From: Sipunculus nudus
Lineage: Eukaryota > Annelida > Sipuncula > Golfingiida > Sipunculidae
Assembly (NCBI GenBank): GCA_026874595.1
Contig: CM049313.1
Span: 66,284,159 to 66,348,158 of the forward strand
Reading direction: 5' to 3'
Length of the DNA: 64,000 nt
A program made the position numbers and the translations under genes. Positions within the stretch are counted from its first letter, which is position 1, and every line of letters begins with the position of its first letter. Of this stretch, positions 27,257 through 39,297 are shown piece by piece. The notes under the pieces were generated by a model that saw nothing but the letters and a program-made list of their open reading frames with translations, was not told the DNA's origin and did no database searches.

Positions 27257-27452
27257 CCACACTCAATTATTTTTGCATGATATTGAAGGTATGCCTTACC
27301 TTGGCTCTTCTGTACCGAAGCCGAAGTATAAGCGATCTTACCACAGGCGTGGTGAATGGCGCTCGTGTATATTGCGACCTTATATACATATCAGGCACGC
27401 ATCATATAATGTGTCGATTAGCGGATATATTAACACCTACACCTTTACATTT

Positions 27453-27514
27453 ACGAATGACGACGTGACTATTAACATTCAACAGACGAATGACGACGTG
27501 ACTATTAACATTCA
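27453..27514. repeat. 33-bp direct duplication
   Basis: 'acgaatgacgacgtgacta' and the following ten bases occur at 27,453 and again at 27,486 without a mismatch, so the duplication is recent. Confidence 0.9.
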
Positions 27515-27689
27515 GTTGAGGCCTTTTGCCAACTTGCAAGAAAATATAAAATGTGCTTCGACTCTTGAAATGTTGTATGTGATCAACCAAAAGTTAACTC
27601 CATTTTAAATACCTAGAATTCTTTTATGGAATATAGCGACATTACCGAGAACCCGTTCTTAATTTGCAAAAGAAAACTGATATACAAAC

Positions 27690-28008
27690 ATTGTATAGGG
27701 ATGCACGATAATATATCGATTTAATCGGAATATCATGATACAATGATTCGCATATTGCGTTTCGCGACATACAGTTGACAAATATCGATATTTTTCGATA
27801 TTTATTTAAACATGCTATACCTGATTTTTGTGCGGTAAAAATAATGTGTTCGGTTACAAATTTAGACATCTAAATGGATTGGGATTAATGACAGGCTTAA
27901 AGTGACAGCCACTACCGTGTGTTAAGACATTTAGTAGTTAATGTTCAAGTAGACTGATTTATATACCACAGATCAAGGGTCCGTCCCAGAAAATTTGAAT
28001 GTCTGCCA
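27690..28008 (+). repeat. Dispersed repeat, copy 2 (pair of 8760-9075)
   Basis: Same order of landmarks as the first copy: CGATAATATATCGAT, 'tttttcgatattt', 'acaaatttagacatc', 'ttgggattaatg', 'gttcaagtag', 'gggtccg.cc', 'atgtctgcc'. Direct orientation, about 19 kb apart. Confidence 0.7.
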
Positions 28009-28009
28009 A

Positions 28010-29700
28010 ATTCTCTCCTAGTATTCTCTCCTCATATAAGACTGTGTATAATTTATAGCATATTTGCAGTTTAATGCAAATCACAATTGTTCAAATCATT
28101 TGTCGGTTTAAACATGGTTTTGGTATATTTTTCCGGCTTAATATAATTTCCCCCATGGACCATCAGCCAGGTTCTTCAAAGCTTCCTCATATTTGTAAAC
28201 GGGTTAGAAACCCGGATCGAGGAAGACATTAAGAGATATACTCACACACTTGAAAAAGTCTTCGTTTCCCAGTTGATAGTGCCAGCTCGTACTCAAGTAT
28301 GTAATTGATCAACCTGAAGAGAATGTATGAAAGTACAAAAAAGAACGATTAACCAGTGTTTATATGTCACAACATTTGTTTATATTAGCTGCAAATACTT
28401 GAGTTCGTTGAAGCTGGCCTCACGCCAGGATTAATATTTATCATAATGCAATAAATGTTGACGGAAATGTTAGTAGCGCACCTATGATCAATAGATTCAA
28501 TATATGTGATCATCATGCACATGCAAAGCAGGAGTTATATCAGTGCAATCCATATAAATCTTCAATGAAAATATGAGTTTCTACTCGAAACTGGCCCATT
28601 GTGGTATAATTTCGAAACACAAGTCGAAACAATATTTTTTTTTTTATAAATAGTTAACTTCGTTTGTAAAACATTGCATGATTGCATGGTCATGTCCGAG
28701 CACACATATTCATTTATACTGCACTGTGCAAAGCGTATGATCGGCCAGTAAAAAATCTTGAAATGATTGCTTGTTTATGTTTATTTTTTCTAGATCGACA
28801 GTCCGTGTATTTCCTATTAAGAAATTTAGGGTATTTTAAATAATTCTAAATAAAAAAATGAACATCTTATTCGCAATATTTTGCAAAAAGACTGTTTTGC
28901 TGCCTATGGCTGTTAGATTTTTTTGGCGATTCGTTCCTAAAAAAGACCTCCATGTACTAAAAAAGGCCTGGTACAGGATTTCTTTCAACAGGTGAGCCTT
29001 GGGGTGAAGAGGGTGGCTATCACGACTTACTGTGTAAAATCCAATATATCAGTTGATTCACTGAAAAGAACTTATCATTCATTTTGTTAATTTCAATCAC
29101 CCCTCACAACTTCAGTGCTCCTGTGTATAGGTTTCACACCACGCGGGTTTGTTTTTCAGCAGTATACCCCCTGTGCTAAGTAAGTAAGAGTGACGGTGAC
29201 ACTGGTTATGCTGTATTTTAATAGAGCTAGGTATGTGCTACTTCCAATTTTCTGGAATATAAACACATGCAGAGAAATGAGCACAAATATTTTGAAGTTT
29301 TGTCAGGGGATTTTAATGTTATTATTACAACGGAAATAACCCCCTCCAACAGCCACCCTCCTTGGGATCAGACAAGGTACCCCCCCCCCCCCCCACACCC
29401 ACCCCTGATCTAGGTAAGGAAAATTAATTCATTGAGGAAATGAACAGATAATTATGTATTTAATGTAATGTACTTGTTGATATCCTCGTGTCCCTGTTGA
29501 TGCGGCACAGCCGTATGTCAGGTATGCCATTTTTTCATCAAAGTAAAAAAGTACTTAAAGTACAAAAGGAAATGTTCATACATCTTAAATGTATCCTTCT
29601 GCTTCTTACGTTATCGTTGCAATGGTGATAAATATGGCAAGATAACGCAACACTAACTTTTTATCTTTCTGTTAAATTTAGCCGCCAGCAACTTGGTACC
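28010..29700. other. Gene-free stretch
   Basis: No supported exon or RNA gene. A poly-C run lies at about 29,381-29,394. Confidence 0.5.
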
Positions 29701-29708
29701 TATTATCA

Positions 29709-30463
29709 ATGTCTGTATTTAGAGCTCGTTTGGCGCCATTCGTCACTCTAATATTATATAGTCTGTTGACTTGTCGGAGTGCCATGCTATCAAATGTCGA
29801 GAAGCGCACTGTTTATCTCGGCTGGCATGAAATTGAATCGTCAATTTTGACAGCCATCTCATTGCCCAGAGGTACGTTGTCAGTCAATTTAAACAAGACC
29901 GATCGTTAGATATGTTTGTGTATTTCAAAATCAGTTAACAAGTCGGGTCTTATTCAGCATATGGGTAAATCACCCTCCATGTTTGTTAAATTTCTGACCA
30001 CATGCAAACATGTATCCCACGGCTAACGTGGACGAAATCAACTTGTACATGGCACAGGAAATGACTTGTTACAATGGAGATGAGATTTACACTCTTGCTT
30101 GTTTGTTCAAGGGCATATATTTTGTGTTGATTCATCACTCGTGGCCTAAGATTAAGATAACCGGATATTTACCTCTATCCACGCAATTTGATGAATTTTC
30201 GTTTCAGTGCATTTCCCTGTATGAATTGTGTCATCGTAGGCCTAATATAGTCTAATATAAAAATGTGTGCTGAGACGTGAATTCACGACTTATTTTGTTT
30301 TTCGAAACTTCTAGAAGAATCAGTGCAACCACCCCTTCCTACACGTCCAGTTAAGCTATGGCGCCATGCTGAAGAGACACTATCCACTTATATCAAACCA
30401 AACATTGGCCCTGTTTCGAGGAGGGGATGGGACATGCCCCCTCACCTATTTTGGGATGAGTGA
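29709..30463 (+). CDS. Candidate two-exon small secreted protein (29709-29871, 30315-30463), unknown family
   Basis: I do not recognise this protein. Exon 1 opens with ATG and encodes a signal-peptide-like start (MSVFRARLAPFVTLILYSLL, then TCRSA). It ends at a good donor, GAG|GTACGT, in phase 1. At 30,315 a pyrimidine-rich acceptor ('tttttcgaaacttctag') opens a frame in the matching phase that runs 48 codons to TGA at 30,461-30,463. The joined product would be about 103 residues, with a proline-rich middle and an 'RRGWDMPPHLFWDE' end containing a dibasic RR. Support is only signal peptide, splice signals and phase match, which can arise by chance. Further exons or a different structure are possible. 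Confidence 0.27.
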
Positions 30464-30538
30464 ACTTTTCTACAAGCACTTTTGTTCCTCCCAAAAGGTG
30501 GGGGTCCGGAGATTTTAAGCCGGTGTCTTGTTAATGTT

Positions 30539-30563
30539 GGGGGGGGGGGGGGGGGGGGGGGGG
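30539..30563. repeat. 25-bp poly-G run
   Basis: Uninterrupted G25, one of about sixteen G or C homopolymers of 10-26 bp in the window. Confidence 0.9.
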
Positions 30564-31329
30564 CTTCTGTCAGCATTCCTTAGGAATGTCCCTATAATTT
30601 TTTCGCAGCAAACAAATGACAACTTCAAATCCAAGAAAAAATGAAGTGGAGATGGAGCGACATTATGCAAAAAAATAAAAAACTAAATTTGAGGAGAGCT
30701 ATTTGAAATCTATGAATAAATTCACACGCCTAACACGTCTGATGCAAGAGAATCCATTTGTTGTTTTTTCCGCTCTGCCTGTAATAGAATGTAAATATTA
30801 TCAGAAATTGCATAAATAAAATGAAGAAAAGCCGGTTGTGCGCCGCTCTCAGGGAATTCATGAATCCATCATACTGTAATTAGAATTCCAAATTCTACGG
30901 CAATTCGCGGAGTTTTTTATCCATTGAGTTATTATTTAGAAATGTTCAGTTTCTTCAAATTTGACCGAGTCCTAATCAATGACAGTGAATTAAAAGAGTT
31001 AAATAAATCTATGACTTGACTGAAGCTGATTTCCAGGAATCACTAGGTGGGTCGTTACGAAACATGGTGCGATTATAAACCTTGAGGATGTGTAACTGCT
31101 GCTCTAGGGTGGTGGTGCTACATACAATATCTGAATGTTATCAAATTTTTCGCATTTTTTAATTTCATCTTGTCTTGTGTGCGGGGTATATAAAAAAGAA
31201 TTCACCATAAGTACATTTTATTTTTTCTTCAGTTCAGAAACATATCAACAAATTCTTGGTCAAGTTCATAGATAGGCCATTTGTGCGATCTTCTGTTGCT
31301 ATTAAGACGTCTTGTTTTCAAAGTATGAT

Positions 31330-31398
31330 CCCTAACGGAGTGTTTACCACTTTTGTCAACAGACCCTAACGGAGTGTTTACCACTTTTGTCAACAGAC
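31330..31398. repeat. 34-bp direct duplication
   Basis: 'ccctaacggagtgtttacca' and the following 14 bases are repeated without a mismatch starting at 31,330 and 31,364. Confidence 0.92.
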
Positions 31399-31862
31399 CC
31401 GTAAATATACTACATACATGTATTTCAAGTTAATATTATCACGCGAACTAGAGATATATGTACAGATATATGTAAGCTACAAGTTTGTTAATCTTAATAT
31501 CGGTACACGCTGCTCTTTTTTTACTGAGGGCCTTTTCTAGCTAAGTAACTAAAAATCAGTTCCCCTAAAGGGTGCCGATTGACATTTGAGGGATGTATTT
31601 TCAATTTTTTATCACACATTTCACTATTAAAGTGGATATATAACTGCTCATGGAAGATGCAAAAACATGAAAAGAACATCTATACTTACAATCTTATGGA
31701 TCCGTAATGGTCTTGGATGCATGCTTGGTGGTATTGGTCTCTCACGGGTTGTCAACTTCACTTTGATAATTACAATTTGTAGAATATTTTTGGCAGTTGA
31801 ACAGCAAAAATTGTTTAAATTATATTTGTGAACTGTTGCAAAATGTTGAGAAGAATTAAGCT

Positions 31863-31919
<57 letters not shown>

Positions 31920-31921
<2 letters not shown>

Positions 31922-34271
31922 TGTTAACCTTATAGTATTATTTGTTATTGTACATAATGTATAAAATACCATGTTTGTTATGAAAAGAGCACCCTTTTTT
32001 AGCACAGATAATGTCTTATTTTCACCTGTGAAGAAACGTGTCGAAACTTTTGTGTTACTGTCCGTTGAGTCAGATTGCGGGGGGATTGAGAACTATAACA
32101 ATAATCATATATAATTCAATTTTAATGTTAATCTATTGGAAGAACAGATTGACTTCTGCACAAATTATCATTAAAATATGTTGAAATAGTCAAATATATT
32201 GAAATCACAAATATGAAAAAGACATAAGACTTGCCTATGGTGAAAAGGTTTCAAGACATAGGTGTGCACTAAAAACACAAGGTTGTCAAATCCTCTAAAT
32301 ATTACAATGCTGTGGCGTTTCAGAGTTCGATCATGGACAAGGCTGTCAGTTAACGGTGGCAAAATTGAGTATGCCCCGCCATGAAATTGTCGCTGCCAAC
32401 CGCTTCCGATCTCAGCAGTTGCAGGCGAACTTATGAAATACTGTCGTCTCTTTCACGACGCGGCCACGTTGCGCAGAGAAGATTGATTTAAAATAATTTT
32501 ACAGGCTCTCTAGTCATGTTAAAAATAGATTTTTGTTATATGGATAAGCCTATCCTTAATGGAGAATGAACTAAATGAACAAAATATGTATTGTTTATAG
32601 CCAAGTGAAATGTCAAGCATCACGCAAGGTTTTACACGGCGTGTGTCATGCATGGTAATCCGAGGCGAAGCCGAGCGAATGCCATGACTGGCACACGCCA
32701 AGTAAAACAATCAGCTGTTTTGTTGTTATATTACCGCTCATAATTGAGCCCCAAAATGGTCTAGCTTTCACGTAACTGCATGTATGCGGCGTAGGATTCT
32801 GGAAACCGCCGAGTAAAAAGTTATGCAAAACTCCAGAACATACATAGCCTGCAGGAGAACAAAATTGTATAAAATGAAGTATTCTGTGTATGAAAGGAAA
32901 ACAAGTTATTATGACCTCAAATAGGATAATGTTCGAATGACTAAGTAATTTAGCTGAATTCTGTGTCGATGAATGGATACGGAACTCCATTAAATAATTG
33001 TGCAACCGCGGTACTTCAAACAGTATTTTAAAAAGAAAAGCTTTGCGTGACCTTTGCTCAGAGAGCCGGATCGATCGCTGGCAGGATATATATCGAACAA
33101 GTTTACTATTGAGGCTCCTAGCTCGAAGTGGCTTTGGGAGACCACAGGGCACACATATTTTGTCTCTTATCACCCATTTTCAGTGCTTATTAAATGATAT
33201 GTAAGTGAAAAACGCTGCCGAAGTTTACTTCATATGTGCTTTCGATGACATAAATCTTCCTTTTATGATAAATACATTTTTAGATGAGATTTAATTATGT
33301 TATCGTTATGTGGAATGTTTCTAGTTTTCTCAAAGGAATTTGAGCGTATGATTTACAATGACTAACTATAGGTAAACCGGTAAGCTATGACAAGTCGGAT
33401 CGAGTTACTGTGCTAATCAGGACAAACTGCGAGTATCCATTATTTTAAAACTGTCGTGCAAGTTGACTTGCATCACTCATAGCTGTAATCCAAGTGAATT
33501 AAAACGTACAGTAAGAACAAAGGAAAAAACGCCGCATATGGAAAAATAAAAAAATATATAACAGCTCTGGTAGCTTTTAAGTTTAAAGAATACTTTATTC
33601 AGAATGAGTAATTAGTAGCTTTATAATAAATATTCACAGATGCTTGACCCTGGCGCTGTCATGAATAAATACAAACATAATTAAGAAAAAGCCTATTATA
33701 TGTGACAATGAAACAACATAACAAGTGTCTGGAATGTATCTGCTTGAGAATCATTGCTCTGAAATTTCAGTATTACTAATATCTGTACTATATTCAAAGG
33801 TTTTGGTATACATTATATATACATTATTTACGGACTCCGAAGTCTGAAACGTCTATCCTACCTCAGATGAACAAGGGCCGGGAGCTGCCCCGAGTGAAGC
33901 GTAGACAATAAGCAGGGTTGGCCTACCAGTGACTGCAACCGATGTATAAAATATATATTTACGTATGACAAAGCTTTCTAAAATCTGTATAAAAGCAAAT
34001 TTTTTTATCAATTGCTTTCAAATTTTAGATGATAAAATTTCATATCCTCAAGTGTATATGAAAAATTAAACTGTATATAAAAATTTGATAAAGTGCTTGC
34101 AGGAAGAAAATGTACAATGGTAAAAATGAGCCAAATTTAAGGTATTGATTTTTATATTTAGGCTAATAACTTAAATTGATTCAAAATGTTTTCTAATATC
34201 TTTTATACAATTGAGTAAATAGTTATATACCTAAAAAACGTCTCTTGTTTCAAGAGCCTCCCTGTTAAGTA
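31920..34271. other. Gene-free stretch
   Basis: Apart from the foldback at 32,629-32,708 I see no supported feature. The longest open frame of the window (32,646-33,173, minus, 175 codons) has no recognisable domain or codon bias. It overlaps the foldback and is left out. Confidence 0.45.
32629..32708. repeat. Foldback hairpin, ~28-bp arms
   Basis: The left arm GTTTTACACGGCGTGTG(T)CATG pairs with the right arm, whose complement reads GTTTTACTTGGCGTGTGCCA. The loop contains 'gaggcgaagccgagc', itself a small palindrome. It may be a solo foldback element or the end of a larger one. Confidence 0.65.
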
Positions 34272-36505
34272 AGAAAATATATCTTTTTTTTTTTTTTAAC
34301 ACTTTATTAATCAAATGAAGTACATGTACAACGACGAATATCAGTTTACAATTTCAACAATATATAACAATACGCGATCCATATACATACAACAAAAAAA
34401 AAACAAAAACAAAACAAAACAAAAAACATACAACTGACATACATAAGAACCAAAGGAACCTACATACACCGAAACAAAACAAGACAAAGCAGGTGTATCT
34501 CATGCGCATTTTTTTTAAAATTAAAGTTAACTGTTTTATTTCTTTGTAAGCCTCTTCCTATTATAATAACTTGAGTAGAATTTATATAGTATAGTTATAC
34601 CATTTATTTAATTGATAAATATATTTTAATGAATCTAATAAACACACCTACCTCCCCCCAGTCGATATTAAGCATTGTTTAAGTTGGTAATAGGTTTCCA
34701 GAGATTTTCGTGATATTTAAGTTTTCCTCTGGAAAGTGCCATCTTTTTTTCGATGTCATAGTAATATTTTATGAAATTTCTTGCACCATTAAATGACAAC
34801 ACCTCTCTTTTACACTTTTTCACATATATGTAATATTTTACAAAGAGTATAATTTTGTCCAGTAATCTATTTAAGCTTACATTGAGAATTATTATTTTAA
34901 TTGAGGAAATGTTTGGAATACCAAAGGTTGTAAGCCAGTCATATATTTTTTTCCAAAGTTCCTTGGTAAAATCACATTCAGAAAATATATGTGTGATGGT
35001 TTCTTTCTTACTGTTACAAAAAGTACATAGTTCACTCTCTGTAATACCGGCTTTAGTCAAGAATGGGTTTAATGCAAGAATACGATGCACAATTTTATAT
35101 TGAAAATATCTTAGTTTTGTAGAAATTGTTATGTTATCAATATTCTGAAAAGCTTCATGTATTTCATCTCTTGTGCACTCTCCTAAATCTCTTTGCCATA
35201 TATAAAATACTATTTTCTGGCTGAGTGCATTTCATCGCAACTAGTTCATTATAAAAAAGGTTTGTAGGGTTTGCATGTTGAATTAATCTATTAATTTTAT
35301 ATATATATGCTCCCTCATAGTAGTTATCAATAATTTCTGTTCTCCATTTATTTGGTATTGCATGTATAAGACTATTATATCTCATTGTGTCTATATGTAT
35401 TCCATATATATCCTGTAATTCAAGTTTACTGAACAATGTATACTGGTTATTTTTTTTTCTTGATTAAATCATGGATATATCGAATTCCTGCTTCATACCA
35501 TATTTTATAGAATGCAAGTTTACCATTAATTTTAATATGTGAATTACACCACAGTGACTGTTTCAAATAATCCCCGACTGTTTCTGGTGTATCATAGTTG
35601 AACTTGCACCATTCTTGCAGGATTTCAAACCAAAAGTTATTTAATTTTCTTAGAAAAGGAATGCTATGCATATCTTCATATTTCATATTGCAAGTGAATA
35701 TATAAGCAGTCATATGCTTTAAACTTATATCTATTAAATGCCTCCATCCAACATCTGTGTTTCCTGTTAACAATCTCTTTATCCAAGTAATCTTTGTGGC
35801 TCTCACTTTTGACCAGATATCCACCAAATTCAATCCTCCATACTTTTTTGGTGCTTTTAAAGTGCTTCTTTTTATTTTATCTATTTTGCTATTCCATGTG
35901 AAATTACTGAGTAATACCTCTATTTCCTTTAAGTAATGAGGTAGTATATTAGGTAAAAGAGATATATGGTACTGTAATTGTGATATCAATTCAGATTTTA
36001 TAACTGTAATTTTTCCTATTGGCGTTAACTGTCGTTTGTTCCAAATATTTATCATGTTTTTTATTTTTGTGATTGATGGTTTGAAGTTTAAATCATTTAA
36101 TTTTGTAATCTATTATTAATTTGAATACCCAGTACCGTCACTGGTCCGGTAGTCCATTGCAGGCCCATCTTAATTATTTCATTTTTTCCATGTTCATGGT
36201 TTCCTATTGGCATGATTATAGTCTTTTCCAAATTAATTTTTAGACCACTTAAAGAGTGGAATCGGCTTAACTGATCAATGGTTTCTTTAATAACCTCGGG
36301 TCTACTTTCTATAAACAATGACGTATCATCTGCATATTGTGATATTTTATGTATTTTGTTATTTATCTCTATACCTTTTATTTCTTTATTATTTCTAATT
36401 CTTGTAGCCAATATTTCTGCACAAATGATAAATAAATATGGTGACAGGGGGCATCCCTGTCGGACTCCCCTGTTAATATTAAAAAATATATAGAAAATAT
36501 ATCTT
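34272..36505 (-). mobile_element. 5'-truncated L1/Tx1-like LINE with target-site duplication
   Basis: The insert (34,286-36,491) is flanked by a perfect 14-bp duplication AGAAAATATATCTT (34,272-34,285 and 36,492-36,505). On the minus strand it ends with a poly-A tail (plus-strand poly-T at 34,284-34,297). The 5' end is truncated within the reverse transcriptase domain. These are the marks of target-primed reverse transcription. The 3' UTR is A-rich, with CAAAAC repeats. Confidence 0.9.
34668..36480 (-). pseudogene. LINE ORF2 fragment: reverse transcriptase and C-terminal region
   Basis: In order 5' to 3' (high to low coordinates): RT motif 'NRGVRQGCPLSPYLF' near 36,470-36,430; the catalytic 'QYADDTSLF' box (YADD codons at 36,336-36,325); 'LSGLKINLEKT'; 'IWNKRQLTPIGKITVIKSEL' from 36,047; 'APKKYGGLNLVDI'; and a cysteine/histidine 'CTFCNSKKETITHIFSECDF' motif near 35,030-34,970. 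Four reading-frame segments (36,411-36,097; 36,055-35,447; 35,436-35,164; 35,090-34,668) are separated by stops and frameshifts, so no protein is made. Endonuclease and ORF1 are absent. The wording after the YADD box suggests the L1/Tx1 group. Confidence 0.88.
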
Positions 36506-36626
36506 GTTGTTTTGATAAATTACCGATGTTCCGGTCCATGGTTGGATGGTACATGCAGGTATTTGATGGATATAGAAAGTGCCATTTTCGTGGTCCCTAA
36601 ATTAAGATAAATTCAGAAATCAGACA

Positions 36627-39297
36627 AATGATCCAATGGTAATGACGCTCAGCTGACTAGGAAGACATTCACAAAAGGAATTTTACCAACTAAATGCCAT
36701 TAGTTCTTCAAAATCAACAAGAAGAAAAAGTTTCATGATATGTCCACCCATTCCCATGAAATATAGCCTTTTTGAATACAAGCCAGCTGAACTAACAAGG
36801 GACCCATGGGTCGCATCGCCAAGCTGAATTTTTTGAAAAATATAAGTAACTGCAAAATATTTTAATTTTTTTTTGGTCTTTTATGTATATTATCATATGA
36901 AAAGCTATGAGAAAATAGCCCTGCTAAAATGAAACTCTGTAAATTATAGAATAATGGACATGAGCTAAACCATTTAAGTGATGCACCAAGGGAAAACAAG
37001 GGACCCATGGGTCACATCGCTCAGCTGAATTTTGGAAAATATTAGTAACTGCAAAATATTTTTATATCTTTTGGTTTTTCATGTATATTATCATTTGAAA
37101 AGCTATGAGAAAATAGCCCTGTTAGAATGAAACTCTGTATATTACTAATAGAATAATGGACATGAGCTAAACCATTTAGTGATGCAACAAGGGAAAAAAT
37201 GATAAGTGTTATATAAGGTAAGTGTTATATAAAAGTAACATTTCATAAACAAATAATGTGTGGTCATCAAGTTTTCAAAAATTAAATATATGGCCATATG
37301 AGTTAAAATTAAACCAACAAAATTTGAACAATATTCCTAATTTTAATACTAAGTTAACAGTGTTATTCACACCATGGTCCCGTCGACTTTAAGAGATATG
37401 TATGAAATGCTACAAAGTATTTATATCTTCTTAAATCTTGTCATTTAGCACTTACATTAGATCCTAATATTTATCACATTTGGATGAGGATTAAATTCCT
37501 GAACATTTTTTCTTTAAAAAAAATCAAAATTGTCCAAGTCTCAACAAAAAGAATTTATTTAACATTAAATTTATAAGAATCATCCTGTTTATTAATCCTG
37601 TCTGTGTATTGAAGGGGTGGTAGGGGGGAGGGGTCTCTCTTGTTACTGGTCATTGCTGAAAAAATCTTAATTATAAGATTCATCTAGTTCATAGTACAGG
37701 TCTGTCAACAGAATGAGGTAGTATATACCTTGTCTCGGCCCAAGACGTGTGATTCCGATCCGCTCTGCTCCTCTCCGTCAACAACGTATCACAGTTGTGG
37801 ATCCGCAACAAGTATATACCCATTCAACTGAAGCATCAAACAGATTAACCAACAGGCCAAGATTGTGTCTGCATTTATATATATATTTCAAAAATAGAGG
37901 AAAAATGCGTAAACTTAAAAAAATACAGGTGGCTCCACCAGTCTGCAGAAACTAATAAAAACACTTAATGGTCAATATACATGCAAAGAATCATGATGCT
38001 CTCCGCATAAGTTGTTCAGATACTTCAGCTTTTGTATCAAATTTACCATTATTCTGAGGGATACTTCCGAGTCCTATAGCTTGAAGGATATGGGAAACAG
38101 AGACCTAATTTCAGGTTTCCACAGACACTTTCCATGGGCCTCCTTGCATGACAAGAATGAAGATTCTAGGTCCAGCTGTTACTAATTGGACCCTGTTGAC
38201 AGATAACCACATCTTTAAAGGTCTCAAAAATAGAGAAAAAAATCGTAAAAATTTGATAAAAATAGAGGTGGCGCACCCAGTCTGCAGAAACTGATGGAAC
38301 ACCTCATGATCAATATGTAAGCGAAAAATCATGACCATCAGTGTTGTAGTTATTGAGATACTGAAGTTTTTGTATCAAATTTTTCATTATTCTGGGGCGT
38401 ATTTTGGAGCCATACAGCTAAAAGGATATGGGTAACAGAGACCTAATTTCAGTTTTCCATGGAGACTTTTCATGGGTCTCCCTGTGTGTCAAGAATGAAG
38501 ATTCAAGGTCCAGTTGTTATGATTTGTGCCCTGTTACCAGATGTTCATATCTTTAAAGGTCTCAAAAATAGAGAAAAATAATCGTAAAAAACCTTAACAA
38601 ATACAAGTGGTGCCACCAGTCTGCAGAAACTGATGAACACTCCATGATCAATATCCATGCAAACAATTATGGTGATCTCTTCATTAGCTGTTCAGATACT
38701 TCAGCTTTTGTATCAAATTTTCCATCAATCTGAGCTGTACTTTGGAGTGCCAAAGCTCAAAAGATATGGGTAACAGAGACCAAATTTCAGGTTTTGATGG
38801 AGACTTTTCATAGGTCTCTCACTGTGTCAAGAATGAAGATTCTAGGTCCAGTCTTTACGATTTGTCCCCTGTTAACAGATGTTCACATTTTTAAAGGTCT
38901 TAAAAATAGAGAAAACAATTCGTAAAGAATCGAAAATTACAGGTGGCGCCACCAGTCTGCAGAAACTGATGAAACATCTCATGATCAATATGTATGCCAA
39001 AAATCATGACCGTCAGTGATGTAGTTAATGAGATATTGAAGATTTTGTATGAAATTTTTGACTATTCGGGGGGGGGGGGGGGGTACTTTTGGGCCCCCAT
39101 AGCTCGAAGGATATGGGTAACAGAGACCTCATTTCTGGTTTCCAAGGAGATTTTTCATGGACCTCTCAGAATGTCAAGTTACAAGTTTCTAGGTCCAGCG
39201 GTTACAATTTGTGCCAGGTTAACGGACGGACGGACAGACAGACGGACAAAGGGTGATCGCTATAGCTCAGATGACTTAGTCAGCTGAGCTAAAAAAA
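36627..39297 (+). repeat. Composite dispersed element, inverted relative of 3553-5867
   Basis: CCCATGGG-type heads lie at 36,799-36,830 and 36,997-37,030, inside a ~195-bp tandem duplication. A degenerate GCTCAGCTGA head lies at about 36,648. From 37,888 to 39,230 about four ~337-bp units (marker 'aaaaatagagaaaa' at about 37,888, 38,225, 38,565 and 38,903) match the complement of 3,640-5,715. The tail at 39,217-39,297 is 'acggacggacggacagacag' followed by the AGTCAGCTGAGCTAAA end. Confidence 0.75.

Noticed and set aside
27156-27608. 150-codon open frame with Leu-Ser run
   Set aside because: Its length comes from a (CT)n microsatellite and a 33-bp duplication. The rest has no recognisable similarity.
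32018-32050. Second hammerhead-like string (CCTGTGAAG...CGAAAC) near another (AT)n tract
   Set aside because: The core reads CUGUGAA instead of CUGAUGA, stem II does not pair, and no stem I partner is seen. At most it is a decayed relative.
32646-33173. Longest open frame (175 codons, minus strand)
   Set aside because: No recognisable domain. It crosses the foldback repeat, has no clear start context or splice partner, and the opposite strand has a similar open stretch.
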